From NCBI GenBank assembly GCA_029204225.1, contig CM055101.1:40372961-40436960 (forward strand): DNA of 64,000 nucleotides, in the 5' to 3' direction. The notes under the pieces were generated by a model. That model was not told the origin of the DNA. It saw only the letters and a program-made list of their open reading frames with translations, and did no database searches. Source of the stretch: Diphasiastrum complanatum. Its lineage: Eukaryota; Streptophyta; Lycopodiopsida; Lycopodiales; Lycopodiaceae. Positions 11,259 to 22,653 of this stretch are shown here, piece after piece. Position 1 is the stretch's first letter, and each line of letters begins with the position of its first letter. The position numbers and the translations under genes are program-made.

Positions 11259-11979
11259 TCATGTATCCATTCCTTCATCTTGCCGCGTCGGTGAGAATTG
11301 TGACATTAGTGGAACTGGGATTTGGGGGTTCGACTCCAAGACCTGAGTGGCTGCTTTTTCATAATCCTTAATGATTGTCTTTGCCTTAGCCAACTCAGTC
11401 GAGGTTGTATGCTTGAACTTATTGAACCTTTCCTGGAACTCGACCAATGAGGTTCGATAGGTTTTGACTTTCTTGAACAAGTATTCAATCTCCTCTATTG
11501 AGACAGGATGATTTGGAACTTGTGTCTACAAGTACATATCTTTTTCAAGGGTGGTTGCATCCAATTCACCTTGAAGCCTTTCTCTATCTTGGGCAGCCAT
11601 GTTCAGTTGCCCATGTAGCAGCAACATTTGTTGTTTGGCATCCCTGGACGGCTTGATCTACTTGATCCTGCGCAGTCGTCAATGTATTCTAGAGAGTCGC
11701 CACATAGCCTTCCAGAGTTTCAGTTGATTGTTGGGTTTTATTCATCTCCTTCTCTGACTTGGCTTCATGTTGTTTGGCGATCTTCAACTCCCGATTCAGC
11801 TGGATGTCTTTCTGGTTGATCAGAGTATTCTCGGATCCCAAATCAGCTATTCTTTTTTCCATATCTTTCTTCTGATCTAACATTGTCAAGATCATCCGTC
11901 CAAGGTGGGAATGGATTCCAGGGACGTCACCAGAATCCAAGGGTGTTGTGGTAGCAGCAACAACAGCAGAAGATGACAA
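11259..11979 (-). pseudogene. Degenerate coiled-coil protein frame, role unknown
   Basis: Two minus-strand frames (11979-11689 and 11480-11259) and the stretch between them belong to one former coding sequence. It has a short Ser/Ala/Thr-rich start, then heptad-like charged helix (DQKKDMEKRIADLGSENTLI) through the middle (GQLNMAAQDRERLQGEL) to EFQERFNKFKHTT. Stops near 11688 and 11525 and a 1-bp shift near 11660 break it. Its length (about 230 residues), coiled coil and position among retrotransposon pieces suggest an accessory or gag-like frame of an LTR element, but I do not recognise the family. Confidence 0.45.
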
Positions 11980-12480
11980 AATTTTCAGAATTCACATGTG
12001 TGGGGAAGATCCACAAGTATGATAGATCTAATTAAGCTTTATGATTAGCACAATAACCTGATTCTAGATTGATTAGCAAGATCTAGTACAGAAGTTATGG
12101 GTTAACCACAATCTAGCATGCTAAGCAACAGAGAATGATAGCAATGAATCGTAAATGAGCAAAAGTACAAGAAATTAGTGTATTAGCATTAGCCTCAACA
12201 CGAGTTAGAGAGAGAAAATAGAGAGACAACAAGCAAAATTTGTGTGGATCCAAAATGGCAAGAGATAGCTACAAAGCTTTGGTTCTTCATAAAAAAAATA
12301 TGAGGAGAGCTACACATATTTATGGAGTTTGAGGTAGCTCGAGATAGAACCACATCCATCCATCATTAATGACATCTAAAGTGAAAACTAGAGTCTATGT
12401 GACATTTGTCACATCTCATGCATGAATCTCTACCTACTTTTTTCAAGTGTCCTAGTTCTAACTAGAACTCCACAACAGAA

Positions 12481-12592
12481 ATGGTCGCAGACATCTTCAC
12501 CAAAGTGCTTCCCAGGATCAAGCACCAGAAGTTCTTCAACATGCTGAACCTGACAAAGATACCAAGGCACCAACCGTGACCTTAAGGGGGAC
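12481..12592 (+). pseudogene. Copia pol 3' end and polypurine tract
   Basis: The plus strand reads MVADIFTKVLPRIKHQKFFN, the characteristic C-terminus of copia RNase H, then the polypurine tract TTAAGGGGGAC at about 12582-12592. The rest of this element upstream has been lost. Confidence 0.85.
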
Positions 12593-13060
12593 TGTTGGAA
12601 ATTAAATTCATAGTTGTCTCCTTGGTGAATGACTATTTCTATTTCAAGATTCTTCCGGCACGTTTATTGATCGTTGATCTAGGGTCAAGTGAAACCAACT
12701 TTGGTTCAACGTCTGCTCATCGGATACCTATAAGAATCATAACTTAGCCAACCTATTTGAAGAACGTCTATAATAGGCTTCCAGCTGATCTCCAGCAAAG
12801 GGTAACCAATCTTATCATATTTCATTTTCAAATGTTAAGTTCAAATATTTGAAGGTCATTGAAGACTTGGCCATCTTCAAGGACTTTCACAAATTAGCAT
12901 TTAGAACAACTCTGTAGAAATACACCAAGTGTCGCAACAGTCTGCAGAAATACACTAAGTGTCACTACAATCTGCATAAATGAATTATGTTTTTAATAGT
13001 ATTGGCTTTTTCCGAAATGCGACACTTCAGCATAGTTCAACAGTTCAACTATTTTCAACA
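12593..13060 (+). repeat. Copia 3' LTR (start sure, end uncertain)
   Basis: The LTR begins TGTTGGAAATTAA directly after the polypurine tract. A candidate end is ATTTTCAACA at 13051-13060, which mirrors the start imperfectly, but GCGACACTT-type motifs shared with other LTRs in this window continue to about 13330, so the true end may be further right. Confidence 0.55.
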
Positions 13061-14049
13061 ATGTCTTTTTGCATTTCCTCGAAATGCGAAAGTGTCGGTT
13101 TTTGTGACACTTGCCTTCAGCTTTTTCCTTTCAACTACTTTGAAGAAGTTAAACTTTTTAAGGGCACTGTTGGCTTTTTTAAGGGCATTGTCGGCCTTTT
13201 CGCCAAATCTCGAAGATAGAAAAATCCCGACAGTCATCTATTCTCAATGGGGAACGTTCCCAGCCACTTCCCAAAAATGCGAAGTGAGAGAAAGCCACTT
13301 TACATAAAATGCAAAGTGAGAGAATTTGCGATGTCCTCTTCCGTGTCAACATTTTCTGATTTGTTGACCATATATACTATGTACATTTGCACAAAAGCCA
13401 AATGCTTCCAAGTACAATGGCCTACCTAATCAGGTGACAAACATTTACTGTAGTTAATATGAATGCAATTTATAAATGGATCATCCAGACACACTCTACA
13501 TGATGCTCCGTCCATGAGATGAATGATCTTGAGTCTCCCAATTACGCCGTCATTCTGGTTGTAACTGTCATTGTTGTGCTTCGGTGTAATATAGCAGCAA
13601 TACGCTTTTCTATTTGTGTATAACGTAGATGAATGCTTGTTGTGATTTGAATGCACTTCATTGCTGTTTGATCACACTTGTTCACTCATCTGATCAGAGC
13701 ACGGACGTCTACGACTTCTCGGTTTCTGATCAGACGATGGTTGTCTTTGACGCCTGAGGAACTTGCGCTGTCATACTACTCTTTCAATCTATTTCAAAAC
13801 TAAACTTTTGATTAAATCCATTATGAGTAATACCACACACAAACCATTTCTAATCTCTTTGATGGACTGTACTCATTTTTATTTTTGTGAGTATGAACTA
13901 ATTTATAAGATCTTGTTGGGCAATAGAACACTTACACTGTGATTATAATTAGCATAAACATTCTATTAGACTATTTTTGCATCTAGCAGCCCATTGTAGC
14001 AAGAGAGCTGTTCCGCAAATATTCCTGCTCTCTTCTCCGCTCGCGTTCT
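13061..14049. other. No gene seen; possibly remaining LTR sequence to about 13400
   Basis: Contains repeated AAATGCGA/GTGTCG motifs up to 13330 and then unremarkable sequence. Short open frames here look like chance. Confidence 0.4.
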
Positions 14050-14919
14050 CTATCCTCCATCGCCCCCATTAGCATCTTGTTGATCTGTCTGCAACGTCAA
14101 ATCAAAAGTATTGGTGGTGTCATGGAACTGGTCGAATCCTCTTTTGAGGGATTGGAGGTCATAAGGCACTAGGCCTTGGGGCATCACATAAATTTCATTT
14201 TCCCAAGGGATCGAAATCATCGAACAGATCCATGAACTACTGGGTTTCCGGCGATGTTGCTTGAGTGTTTGGGAGAGAGGCAGCTTAGGCAGCTGTGATG
14301 AGAATTGTGGATCCAACGGTCACAGAATGACCTTGTGTGGAAGCAGAGGCTAAGGATGCATCAAAGGATGGGGGAATGGGAATTGCAGAGTGAGTGGTAG
14401 CGGGGGGTGGTAGCGCGACTGGCGTTGGTTGCCTAGTACGATGACGAGATGCGGGGGGGCGAGTCAGGTTTGACGACCTCACTGCGTATCGGTCGACGAC
14501 TAGATGTCTGGCATGAAGATTTGGTAGGTGCCACATCTGCATAGATGGACAAGACTGACTCAAGAAGAAAACCATGGACCTTATTAACAAGGTAGGAAGT
14601 GGATAAGGTGGGCAAAAGAGGGCCAACGACAAATTGTTGCTTGGTATTCTCCTTGATAGCTCTCTTGAGTTCACCAAAAACCATTTTGAACCAGTTATAA
14701 GGTTCCAATGGTTTCTTATCAAACTTATGATTCGACTCTACTATGCGGTGCAAGATTTGTGAGGAAAGGCGTTCCTTCCTGAGGTTGCCATCCATCAAGA
14801 AGCTATTCAACAATTGCGCAGCCGCATGGATGGTAGGATCTCGGATGGATTCTAACAAATAGCCATCATAATAAAACCAGATGCAAAGGCTCATAATTCT
14901 ACTTCGTAGGACACCGTGC
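14050..14919 (-). pseudogene. Retrotransposon-associated helical frame of unknown role, broken
   Basis: From about 14919 down the minus strand reads LRSRIMSLCIWFYYDGYLLE, then DPTIHAAAQLLNSFLMDGNL, LSSQILHRIVESNHKFDK, and WFKMVFGELKRAIKENTKQQ, then proline-rich sequence and a further frame (14316-14050). It directly follows gypsy integrase sequence (15396-14920) on the same strand, so it may be an extra reading frame of a gypsy-type element or a neighbouring unit. I do not recognise it as a named domain. Confidence 0.45.
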
Positions 14920-15396
14920 TCATTCACATACATCACATGACTGAATATAGTTTTCAGTATCCCTATGAAGTGTCGGCCACCAACACCCTGATTGTAAAAC
15001 TTTGCGAATAGTGATATCTGCTGAAAAATGCCCTCCTCCCATTCCATCATGTGAAAACATGATTAGTTCAGGTACTTCGTGAGGCAACACACATCTTCTC
15101 AAAATATCATCCATTCCACGTTGATACAATTGGCTCGCAATCAATTGATAAGGTTGTGCCTTGAGAATTAATTGTTTCTTTTGTACTTTTGTTAGAGAGT
15201 CGTTAGGTTGGCATAACATCAGATATTCAACAATATCTATTGCCCACTTAGGCACTGCTTCAACATAAAACAACACAACATCTAGTAGTTTATCATCCAC
15301 TTCACTATTAATTGGTGATGATTCGATTCTTGAAATATGGTCAGCAAGAGTTGTCACGCGGGGGTTCGTTCCCATGAGAGCGATAGCATATTCCAA
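14920..15396 (-). pseudogene. Gypsy integrase zinc-finger region
   Basis: The minus-strand frame reads TTLADHISRI (RNase H/integrase junction), a linker, QLYQRGMDDILRRCVLPHEV, then the integrase zinc finger: H in SHDGMGGGHFSADITI and the pair CDVC at the end. It stops before the DDE core. It is a different gypsy lineage from the one at 1-3723. Confidence 0.85.
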
Positions 15397-15953
15397 ATTC
15401 CAGCATGTGTATAAGATTCAAATATAACACTAGGATCCATTAACACTAAGCATTAACCCTACATCCATTAACACTAGATCCACAATGATAGAAGCTTACT
15501 CTTCTCTCTCACAAAAAGCATAAGAAATAGCAATCCCAATAAGTATCAAATCCAACAATTAACAAACACAAAGAAAGCATGAGAGATGGAGGAAAAGAGA
15601 TAGAGAGCAAGGACATTCCACATCCATTCCATAATAGGGCCAACATGCTTGTATTGAAATGAAGAGAGAACATGTACAATGATTCGAATTAACCACTTAT
15701 ATAGTGGATTGAGGATCTGGGTGCCCCAATTCCTATTGGCTAATTCTAACCTAAGCATTTAAAAAGTGGAGGAAACCCATTCATTAATTGGAGGACCCAA
15801 TTTGAAAACAAATTTTGGTGGGAACCCCTATTATATTCACTAACTTGACTTTTAGGCCCTACAAAATTAAAAGTCTCGCAAAAAGGCCTAAAGTCCTTTT
15901 ATTAACTTTGTAATTTCTCTATGTGATCATCGGGTTGGACTTACACACGCAGG
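15397..15953. other. No gene seen
   Basis: AT-rich spacer with short frames only. Splice-like CACACGCAG occurs at its right edge just before the next feature. Confidence 0.5.
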
Positions 15954-17143
15954 ATGCCAAATCCCTCTCACTTATTAGCTAGAATTAAGGTTGCCTTGGG
16001 ATCCGCAAACCCTCCAACAACACTGAAGTGCTACGGGTGTGAATCTAACAAAACTGCCAAGATGATCCCTAGTGATCTAACGAATATTACGATAAAATGG
16101 AGCTTTGGGAATAAGAAGTGGTTGACCTCTGATATTTTTGATAGCCACCTACAACGGTTACGCCTTCTCGTTCATCTTCGAGGATTCAAGGCAACGGGAG
16201 GCCCTGAGGAAGAGCTCGCAAAGAAAAAAAACTCTCTTTGTCTGCTTTCTCCTATTAATACATAGATATCGGGACTGATTTGTGTAAGTTATTTCACTAT
16301 CATGAGGATGAGTTGCTTTGTTTATTATCCGACACAATTTTTAAATTCTCCAACATTGTAGATTTTGAAACCAAAGACTTGGTGCCTAGAATTAATTGTG
16401 ATGATGAGGAAGGACTTCTGACGGGTGAAGAATGCCTGACAAAAGCTTTGTCAGATTTTTTTGAACATGGACGAAGCATGCCATCTGAAGAAGAATTCAC
16501 GGCAATTCAATCCCGGATGGGCTTCCCTCGTCCATCGTTAATGCATTTCACTGATGACTCTTCTTCAGTAGGAGGCCATAATATTGATCATCTGGATTTG
16601 GTTGCAGCCGATGATGGAGAATGTATAAGTGTTTTTACTTCAATGCCTAAGAATGTTGTTATCTCCTGCATGTGAATGGTTTTTTTTTTTTAACTCTTAT
16701 TTTCTATTACAGAATGCCGCTCGTAATTGATGACTTTGCTGCACGCCAAGGTGGGTACATACAACATGCTTTCTCGTTCCAGAGTGGTAGTGGACTTGGC
16801 TACTATCTGAGACATTTTCGAAAGAATGAGATTTGTATTGCTCATTCCAAGTTCAGCCCAGTTAGGGAGATGCTCATAATGGCTGTTAAAGCTTTATCTT
16901 ATTATCTAATTTGTTAAGACAAATAAGATCATTTTCGTCAAGAGATCTTATGTTTTGAATATTCTAGGTTTTACTGATGAAAATGTTCCTTTAAGGAGCT
17001 CTTATTATTCATTGTACTCTACATATATTGAACTTAGTGGAAACAAGGATAATGTGCATCTATTAGATGCATACTCAAGCAAAGAATTTCTTCATGACAA
17101 TACAACCATTGAAGTAGATGCAAAAACTGATGATGAAGAGTGA
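15954..17143 (+). pseudogene. Gene-like remnant with exon-like blocks, unknown product
   Basis: Four plus-strand blocks lie in order: 15954-16265 (contains IKWSFGNKKWLTSDIFDSHL), about 16268-16675 (CLLSDTIFKFSNIVDFETKD; GRSMPSEEEFTAIQSRMGF), 16712-16912 (MPLVIDDFAARQGGYIQHAF; LGYYLRHFRKNEICIAHSKF) and 16967-17143 (VPLRSSYYSLYSTYIELSGN, acidic end DDEE then stop). Candidate acceptors CTATTACAG (16711) and TATTCTAG (16966) precede the third and fourth blocks, but the implied introns are under 60 bp and no good donors are clear. Composition and the acidic C-terminus look like host protein rather than retrotransposon. I do not recognise it; it may be a fragment of a cellular gene or one captured by a transposon. 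Confidence 0.4.
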
Positions 17144-18073
17144 AATTTTTTTATTATGTCATTATACAATCAATACATATACAGTGAATACATATCATTT
17201 GATTATGATGCTCTTCTCTCTTGCTCCATAAAATCATTTGTATATGGTACATTTTGAAGAAGAATGTAATCTGCTGTTTAGCAATTTTCCATTTTCTCTC
17301 TTCCTGTATAACTTGCATGCTATTCTAAACTTGCTGTATTCTGTAGATTTTGTTATGTGTCGAATCTGAACTCTGCGGTAGAACCATTGAAATAATTGAC
17401 AAATATAGTTTCGTTTTTCATTGGTTCCTCCATGTTGTGTATTTCGATGAAATGTTGCCCATGCTTGCCAATGTGACTTCTCCATCCCTTGTGATGACCA
17501 GACACTCAGGCTTCCATATGTGTTTGCAAAAAATGATGTATGATCTCTTAGTATGTGCTACACATGTCAAAATCGTAATGTCAGTCTTATGCTTGGATCA
17601 AAATATATAGTTGAATTGAAAGCAGCTCTAATCATTTATACTAACCATGTAATGAATGATGTGATATGCTTCTCATGCTTTTGATATTGCATCAACAAAA
17701 TTGACAAAAGTCTTTTGTAGAGTTTCTTATCAATATCAGAAAATTTATCTTTTCTTAAGATTTTAATCATACTATCCATACATCAACTTTTAGTAATCTA
17801 GTTTTGTTGCTCACCTCAAAGTCCTGAGTGGCAGCAATGATATCTTTCCAGAAGGAGTGTTGAATATTGGAAGCCTTACTAGTGTGGTTTGATAGGAATC
17901 GACGTGCTTTTGCTCCCCCTATGCTTGGCTTAGTAGGCATATTTCATGACTTTCCTGAAAGCTTTTCATCTTTCTGTATTCTGACATGTCCCTATGAAGT
18001 CTGCTTTCGATAGAACATCTTCTAATCAAGAGATAGTCTCCTTCGCTGATGATGTTGGCTTACTAATCGAAGC
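17144..18073. other. No gene seen
   Basis: AT-rich. Short frames at 17234-17610 show no family signature. Confidence 0.5.
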
Positions 18074-18859
18074 AAAAACTATATGAAGATAAATGAGCTT
18101 TCCTATTATCCTAACTTCTGCATGAAGAGTGCAAACATGCACATTTTTCAAGGGAATAGGCAATATAGGCTTCTATTTTGGGTCTGCATTTTCTCTATTA
18201 ATTCTTTGCTCCTAGTAACATCTTTTGCCATTTTCATGCCGTACAAACAAGGACGTTTAGATGTAGCACCGTGAGAGACATTATACATGTATTTCAATGT
18301 TTTCAAATCACCTGCTAAGTGCCATTCAACATTGAAGTCTCCAACTCTTGGAACATTGAAAAATCCTCCATCCATATGGTCCTTGATGATGCTAGGGTAA
18401 GATGTCCTAGAGAATATCCATGATAATATATCATGATCCTCCTTTAGTACCTGTCCAAAGAATAAATTAGACCTAGTTAAATAAGAATTAATACTATCCA
18501 TTGAATCTAATGTAATAATGAGAAAAATTATTTGAAAAGCTGCCAACCACCATATATCATTTTTGGACTGGACACTGAATCTAAAATCTCCTTGGTCCAC
18601 TACGTTTGACTACACCATTCATGAGAGTTATTCCCCTCTCCATCTTCTGCCCTTTTGAAATCTCTAACTCATCTTACTTAAGTACTATGATTATTTTACC
18701 ATTCACCTTCTCAAAGGTTATATCATAGAATGTGACCATGTATCTTAGCACGTGATTTAGATCAACAAATAAGTTGTTTGATGAATTATAAGATATTGAT
18801 ATTCCTTCAGTTTCATACACCTCCTCAATATAAAATGGGATACCAATGATCTTATGCAT
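18074..18859 (-). pseudogene. Broken frame of possible DNA-transposon origin
   Basis: Two minus-strand frames (18859-18674 and 18600-18148) with decayed sequence past them. The second contains FNVEWHLAGDLKTLKYMYNV followed by SHGATSKRPCLYGMK, and after a stop CTLHAEVRIIGKLI. The pattern of a short hydrophobic strand, acidic residue, then S-x2-PCxxC-like segment recalls uncharacterised transposon-linked proteins with a nuclease-like fold, but this is from memory of the pattern only and the final cysteine is replaced here. Confidence 0.3.
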
Positions 18860-19208
18860 ACCTATCTTTCAAGCAAGGAATTATCCTGAGCATACTGGCG
18901 AGGGCAAGACTTCAGCCACCCCATGTTGATGACGGCGGTGCTGATGATCTTATTATACTAAATAAAGATTAAAAAAATATAGATAGCATAGAAATGGTTT
19001 TGTATGGATAACAATTTCTTTTTATGTTTTGATTCAGTTTTAATCAAATTCTATTAGAGTTTGCATCTCATTCATAGAGTAGATGCTGATTTTTCTACAT
19101 TGGCAAGATTGTTGATCTTGTGATTTATTTTTAAAAATATTTGTTGTTGTTCAAAGGAGTGCTTTGTGCATTGAAATAGTTTGAAAGAGAAGATTAGGTC
19201 ATTGCTAC

Positions 19209-20116
19209 ATGGCAACATCAAGTGGAGTCATGTTGAAAGCCAATGATAGACTTACCTCAAGTAACTATTCATTGTGGAAAGTGAGTATGGAATCACTTCT
19301 TGGCATGAATGATGTTTTGGATATTGTTTTAGGTTTGGAGGAGAGACCAGCAACACAACAAGATCAAGTGAGGTATGATACCAAAAGGACTCTACACATG
19401 ATCAAGATGAATGTTACCAATGAGCTTCTTAAGGAAGTTGATAAGTGTACTTCATCAAGTGAGCCTTGGGAAGCTTTATGAGTCCAAGTCTAATTCTAGA
19501 GTGTTGACTCTAAGAAGACAAATCTTTTCTTGTTTGCAAAAGAGTGAATAAAGTCCCAACACTTAAAGTTTTGAGAGTGAAAGCATTGAATGATGAGTTA
19601 GCTTGCATTGATGAAAACATTAAGAAAGGAGAGCTTGTTCAAGTGATTCTTAATGGCTTGTTGGATGCTAATTCTTAATATTGTTCAAAGTTTAGCTATT
19701 CAAAAGACTTTGTCAAGTTTGATGGATCTTCAAGAGAACTTGATCAATGAAAAATATAGGCTTCAAGCAAGAGGTGGATCTACATTGACACTTCAAGAGG
19801 AGGCTATGTAGAGGGCACATTCAAGGGCAAAAGCAAAAGCAAGTGGTCTAAAGGGCAAGATCAAGGGGAGGCTTCTTCAAATGGAAAAAAGAAGGATAGA
19901 TCAAAGCTCAAGTGCTTCTATTGTGGCATTAAATGACACTTTGCAAGTGAGTGGTACAAGAAGAAGAGAGATCAAGGAGACAAGCAAGGTAATCTTATTC
20001 TTGATGAGGATGGTTTGGATGTTCAAGATGCAAATGATGATGCTTTTGTGATGTCTTCATGTATGCTTGCTGATGGAGATCTAGATCCATCGTGGATTGA
20101 TAGTGGAGCAAGTTCG
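19209..20116 (+). pseudogene. Copia gag and protease start
   Basis: Starts MATSSGVMLKANDRLTSSNY with the SNYxxWKxxM motif typical of plant copia gag, continues through degraded UBN2-like sequence, then a zinc knuckle decayed as CFYCGIK-stop-HFASEW (last cysteine lost) at about 19915-19960, and WIDSGASS of the protease at about 20095-20115. Frameshifts begin at about 19481. The element is cut at 20117 by other LTR sequence. Confidence 0.8.
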
Positions 20117-20932
20117 TGTTGGTTTAGATGTTGATGCCAATTGATAAAAAAAAAATCTTATTAAAGGATCTCGGATTACTTAGAGACTGGAAATTGTGAG
20201 CTATTCTTTTGTGTTGAAACTGTCGTGAAAGAGAGATTATAGAAACGATTAGGCATCTGAGACAGCCATGCAATCCTCTAAGGTTGATAACCTTATATGA
20301 AGAGAATGTAGAAATAGTCGTTTGATCTCTGTTGGAGTATCCACATGCATCTACTCTTCAATCACTCATTTACATATATATAGCAACTGGAAGATCTTGC
20401 ATTATTCAATTTGAAATCCTATGTAAATCTGCAGACGGTCGCCTATGTGGAATCCCGTGTAAAAAAGTGTTGCATTTATCGCTTTTGTCGCTTGTGTGGA
20501 ATCTCGTGTAAAAATGCAGTGTCAAAATTTCCGCTTTTGTCGCCTGTCATGAATTGCATATAAAAATGTAGTGTCGCATTTTTTGCTTTTGTCGCCTGTC
20601 AGGAATTGCATGTAAAAATGTATTGTCACATTTTTTGCATTTTTCACGAAGCAGTGTCGCATTTCTGAAAGTGCCTGAAATGGCTGAAGGTGGAAATGGT
20701 CGCAAATCACTTAGTTGCTCATGATGGCCCGAAGGTGGAAAGGCGACAATGTCGAGTGTCAAATTTTTCACCTGTTAGAAATTGCAAAGAAAAATGTAGA
20801 CTGTTGCGACAAACAGTTCAAGTATGCAGACTATTGAAAAACATTTCATTTTTTGCAGGTTTCATTTGAGAGAGTAAAATTGAGAGAAGGAGGGAGGGTT
20901 ACGGAGAGTAGGAGTAAGATAAAACTCCAACA
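20117..20932 (-). repeat. Copia LTR, 816 bp, containing 52-bp subrepeats
   Basis: Ends are TGTTGG and CCAACA, a perfect 6-bp inverted repeat. On the minus strand it is directly preceded by polypurine tract CTTAAGGGGGGAG and copia RNase H, so it is read as a minus-strand 3' LTR. Its left edge cuts the plus-strand copia protease right after GTTCG. Its outer end does not match the LTR edge at about 22654 beside the primer-binding site, so the two may belong to different elements or one is rearranged. Confidence 0.65.
20438..20642. repeat. Four tandem copies of a 52-bp unit inside the LTR
   Basis: Units start at 20438, 20487, 20539 and 20591, each beginning GTCGC(C/T)TRTG-like and containing TGTAAAAATG and a TTTTGC/CGCTTTT end. 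The middle two are exactly 52 bp, the first 49. Confidence 0.85.
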
Positions 20933-21605
20933 CTCCCCCCTTAAGCTTACTGCTATGAATCTGAACTGCAATTGAGATTTATCATATCTACTAAAGTAAA
21001 ATGTTTATCTCTAGACAATGACTTTGACAAAATATCAGCCAACATACTGTCTATATGACAGTAACTTAGTACAACATCTTTATTCTGAACTTTCTCTCTA
21101 AGAAAATGGAACTAAACTTCTATATGCTTAGTTCTATTATGAGTTCATGGGTTCAGAGATAGAACTATGCAGTTCTGATTGTCGCACTGGAGTATGGTTG
21201 GACCGATCTGTGGGAATTGCAGATCCTGTAGTAGCCTTCTAAGTCAAATTATCTCCCTAATGTAGCTGCAACATATTTGGATTCTGTAGAGGACAATGAA
21301 ATGCATTTCTGCTTTCTGCTGTTCCATGAAATGGGTCCTCCTGCAAGGAAACAAATGTATCCCGATGTGGCTTTGGTATCCATGTCTCCTACCCAATCTG
21401 AATCTGAATATGTGATCAATGTGAGTGCAGCTTGTGGTTGAACAGTCATGGGTCTGGGCCCATCGATGGTGAGTGGATCTGTTGGAACAAACTCCTGCAT
21501 TTGAACATTCGTAGGTCGATGCCTATTGATGGAGAATGGATCTGCTGTGACAAACTCCTGTATTGGTTGTTGTGGATTGTAGCTGGCTGTGAACTGATGG
21601 TGCAC
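20933..21605 (-). pseudogene. Copia polypurine tract and RNase H
   Basis: Minus strand: the frame 21605-21249 ends with the RNase H start SDSDWVGDMDTKATSGYICF and SSTESKYVAATLG (the usual EAEY motif altered to ESKY). Decayed sequence continues through LLQDLQF, CDNQNCI and TKHIEVQFHFLRE to ADILSKSL, then the polypurine tract at 20933-20945. Confidence 0.8.
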
Positions 21606-22513
21606 GCCACATGATGATAAGTTTCATTTGATAGGTACTCTCCTCCTGAATCAGACCGTAGGGCCTTGATTCTCTGACCAGTCTAATTCTCAACTGCATA
21701 ATCGTGACTCAGGATGTATAAATTTTCTTCTCTGTGTGCAAAGAGGATTTCATTGGAGTTCCCATAAAAAATAGTACATCTGCTAGCAGTAAACAAAGCT
21801 CTATAGCCTTGATCAGTGTCGCACACGATCCTCCCTTGAGCTCCTCTCCATCTCCTTCTTCCTCCTCTTTGTTATGGCCTCCTTGCTGGATATGGCCGCC
21901 CTACTAAGAATTGGTTCTAGCTCCTTCTGTGATCCACGACCATTTGCGGCCTTCTGACATCCTCCTACCAGTGCTAGGGCACCCCTCTACAGCCTTTCAC
22001 AGATTCTGAAAACATCCTCCATAATGAGAGAATTGTGATTTTCCACCTGTAAACCCTAGCAGACCCTTTCCATAGCTTCTAAGAAGAAGGTACAATTGCT
22101 CCTCTCCTACTTCTTGGCTATCCCTGACAGTTTACCATAAGCTTGGCCTCTACTATAAGATACTGGGTAGCAATTTACAGTGTCCACTTTTGTCAAGCAG
22201 AGAGAAAGATCCGCAGCTTTACGTTTTCCATCAACTAGCCGCTTTTTGCCAATTCCCAGAATTGCTTATTCCTCCTCCCACTGTAAATGGATGTCAAAAT
22301 TCTCTCATGACTAAAAAACCACTATCCTGTCTTTCCTAACGATCTAATCCACTCAGCAATCACTGAACTATTGAGAGAGTTTTGGCCAGCTTTCCTAAAA
22401 GCCGTTATGAAGCCGTTTTGAGCAATTTTTAATTCTCCTCGGAATTCACCTACGACGATCGTTCTGATCTTCCCCAAAGCTCCGATTGAAGGAGCTTTGT
22501 TGTCTCCTGCCAT
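21606..22513 (-). pseudogene. Copia gag start and integrase scrap with large deletion
   Basis: A 63-codon frame starts MAGDNKAPSIGALGKIRTIV at 22513, just after a primer-binding site, where copia gag begins. Near 21650 an isolated KALRSDSGGEYLSNETYHH is from the integrase core around its second catalytic aspartate. The intervening gag, protease and most of the integrase are gone or unreadable. Confidence 0.55.
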
Positions 22514-22638
22514 CCGGACTGCCTATACCCCGTATGGAGTCCTCTCTCCTGAGATGCTCTGAGTGCTATTTCTCCTGGTGAAAGATGCTATTCCATAGCT
22601 TCACCGGATCGTGCATACCTGCAGCACCTTGACGCTTT

Positions 22639-22650
22639 GATACCAAGTTG
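22639..22650 (-). other. Primer-binding site matching initiator tRNA-Met
   Basis: The minus strand reads TGGTATCAAAGC, the 12-nt sequence complementary to the 3' end of plant initiator tRNA-Met used by many copia elements. It lies a few bases inside a candidate LTR edge (TGAAATTTTG on the plus strand at about 22654). Confidence 0.85.
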
Positions 22651-22653
22651 AAA

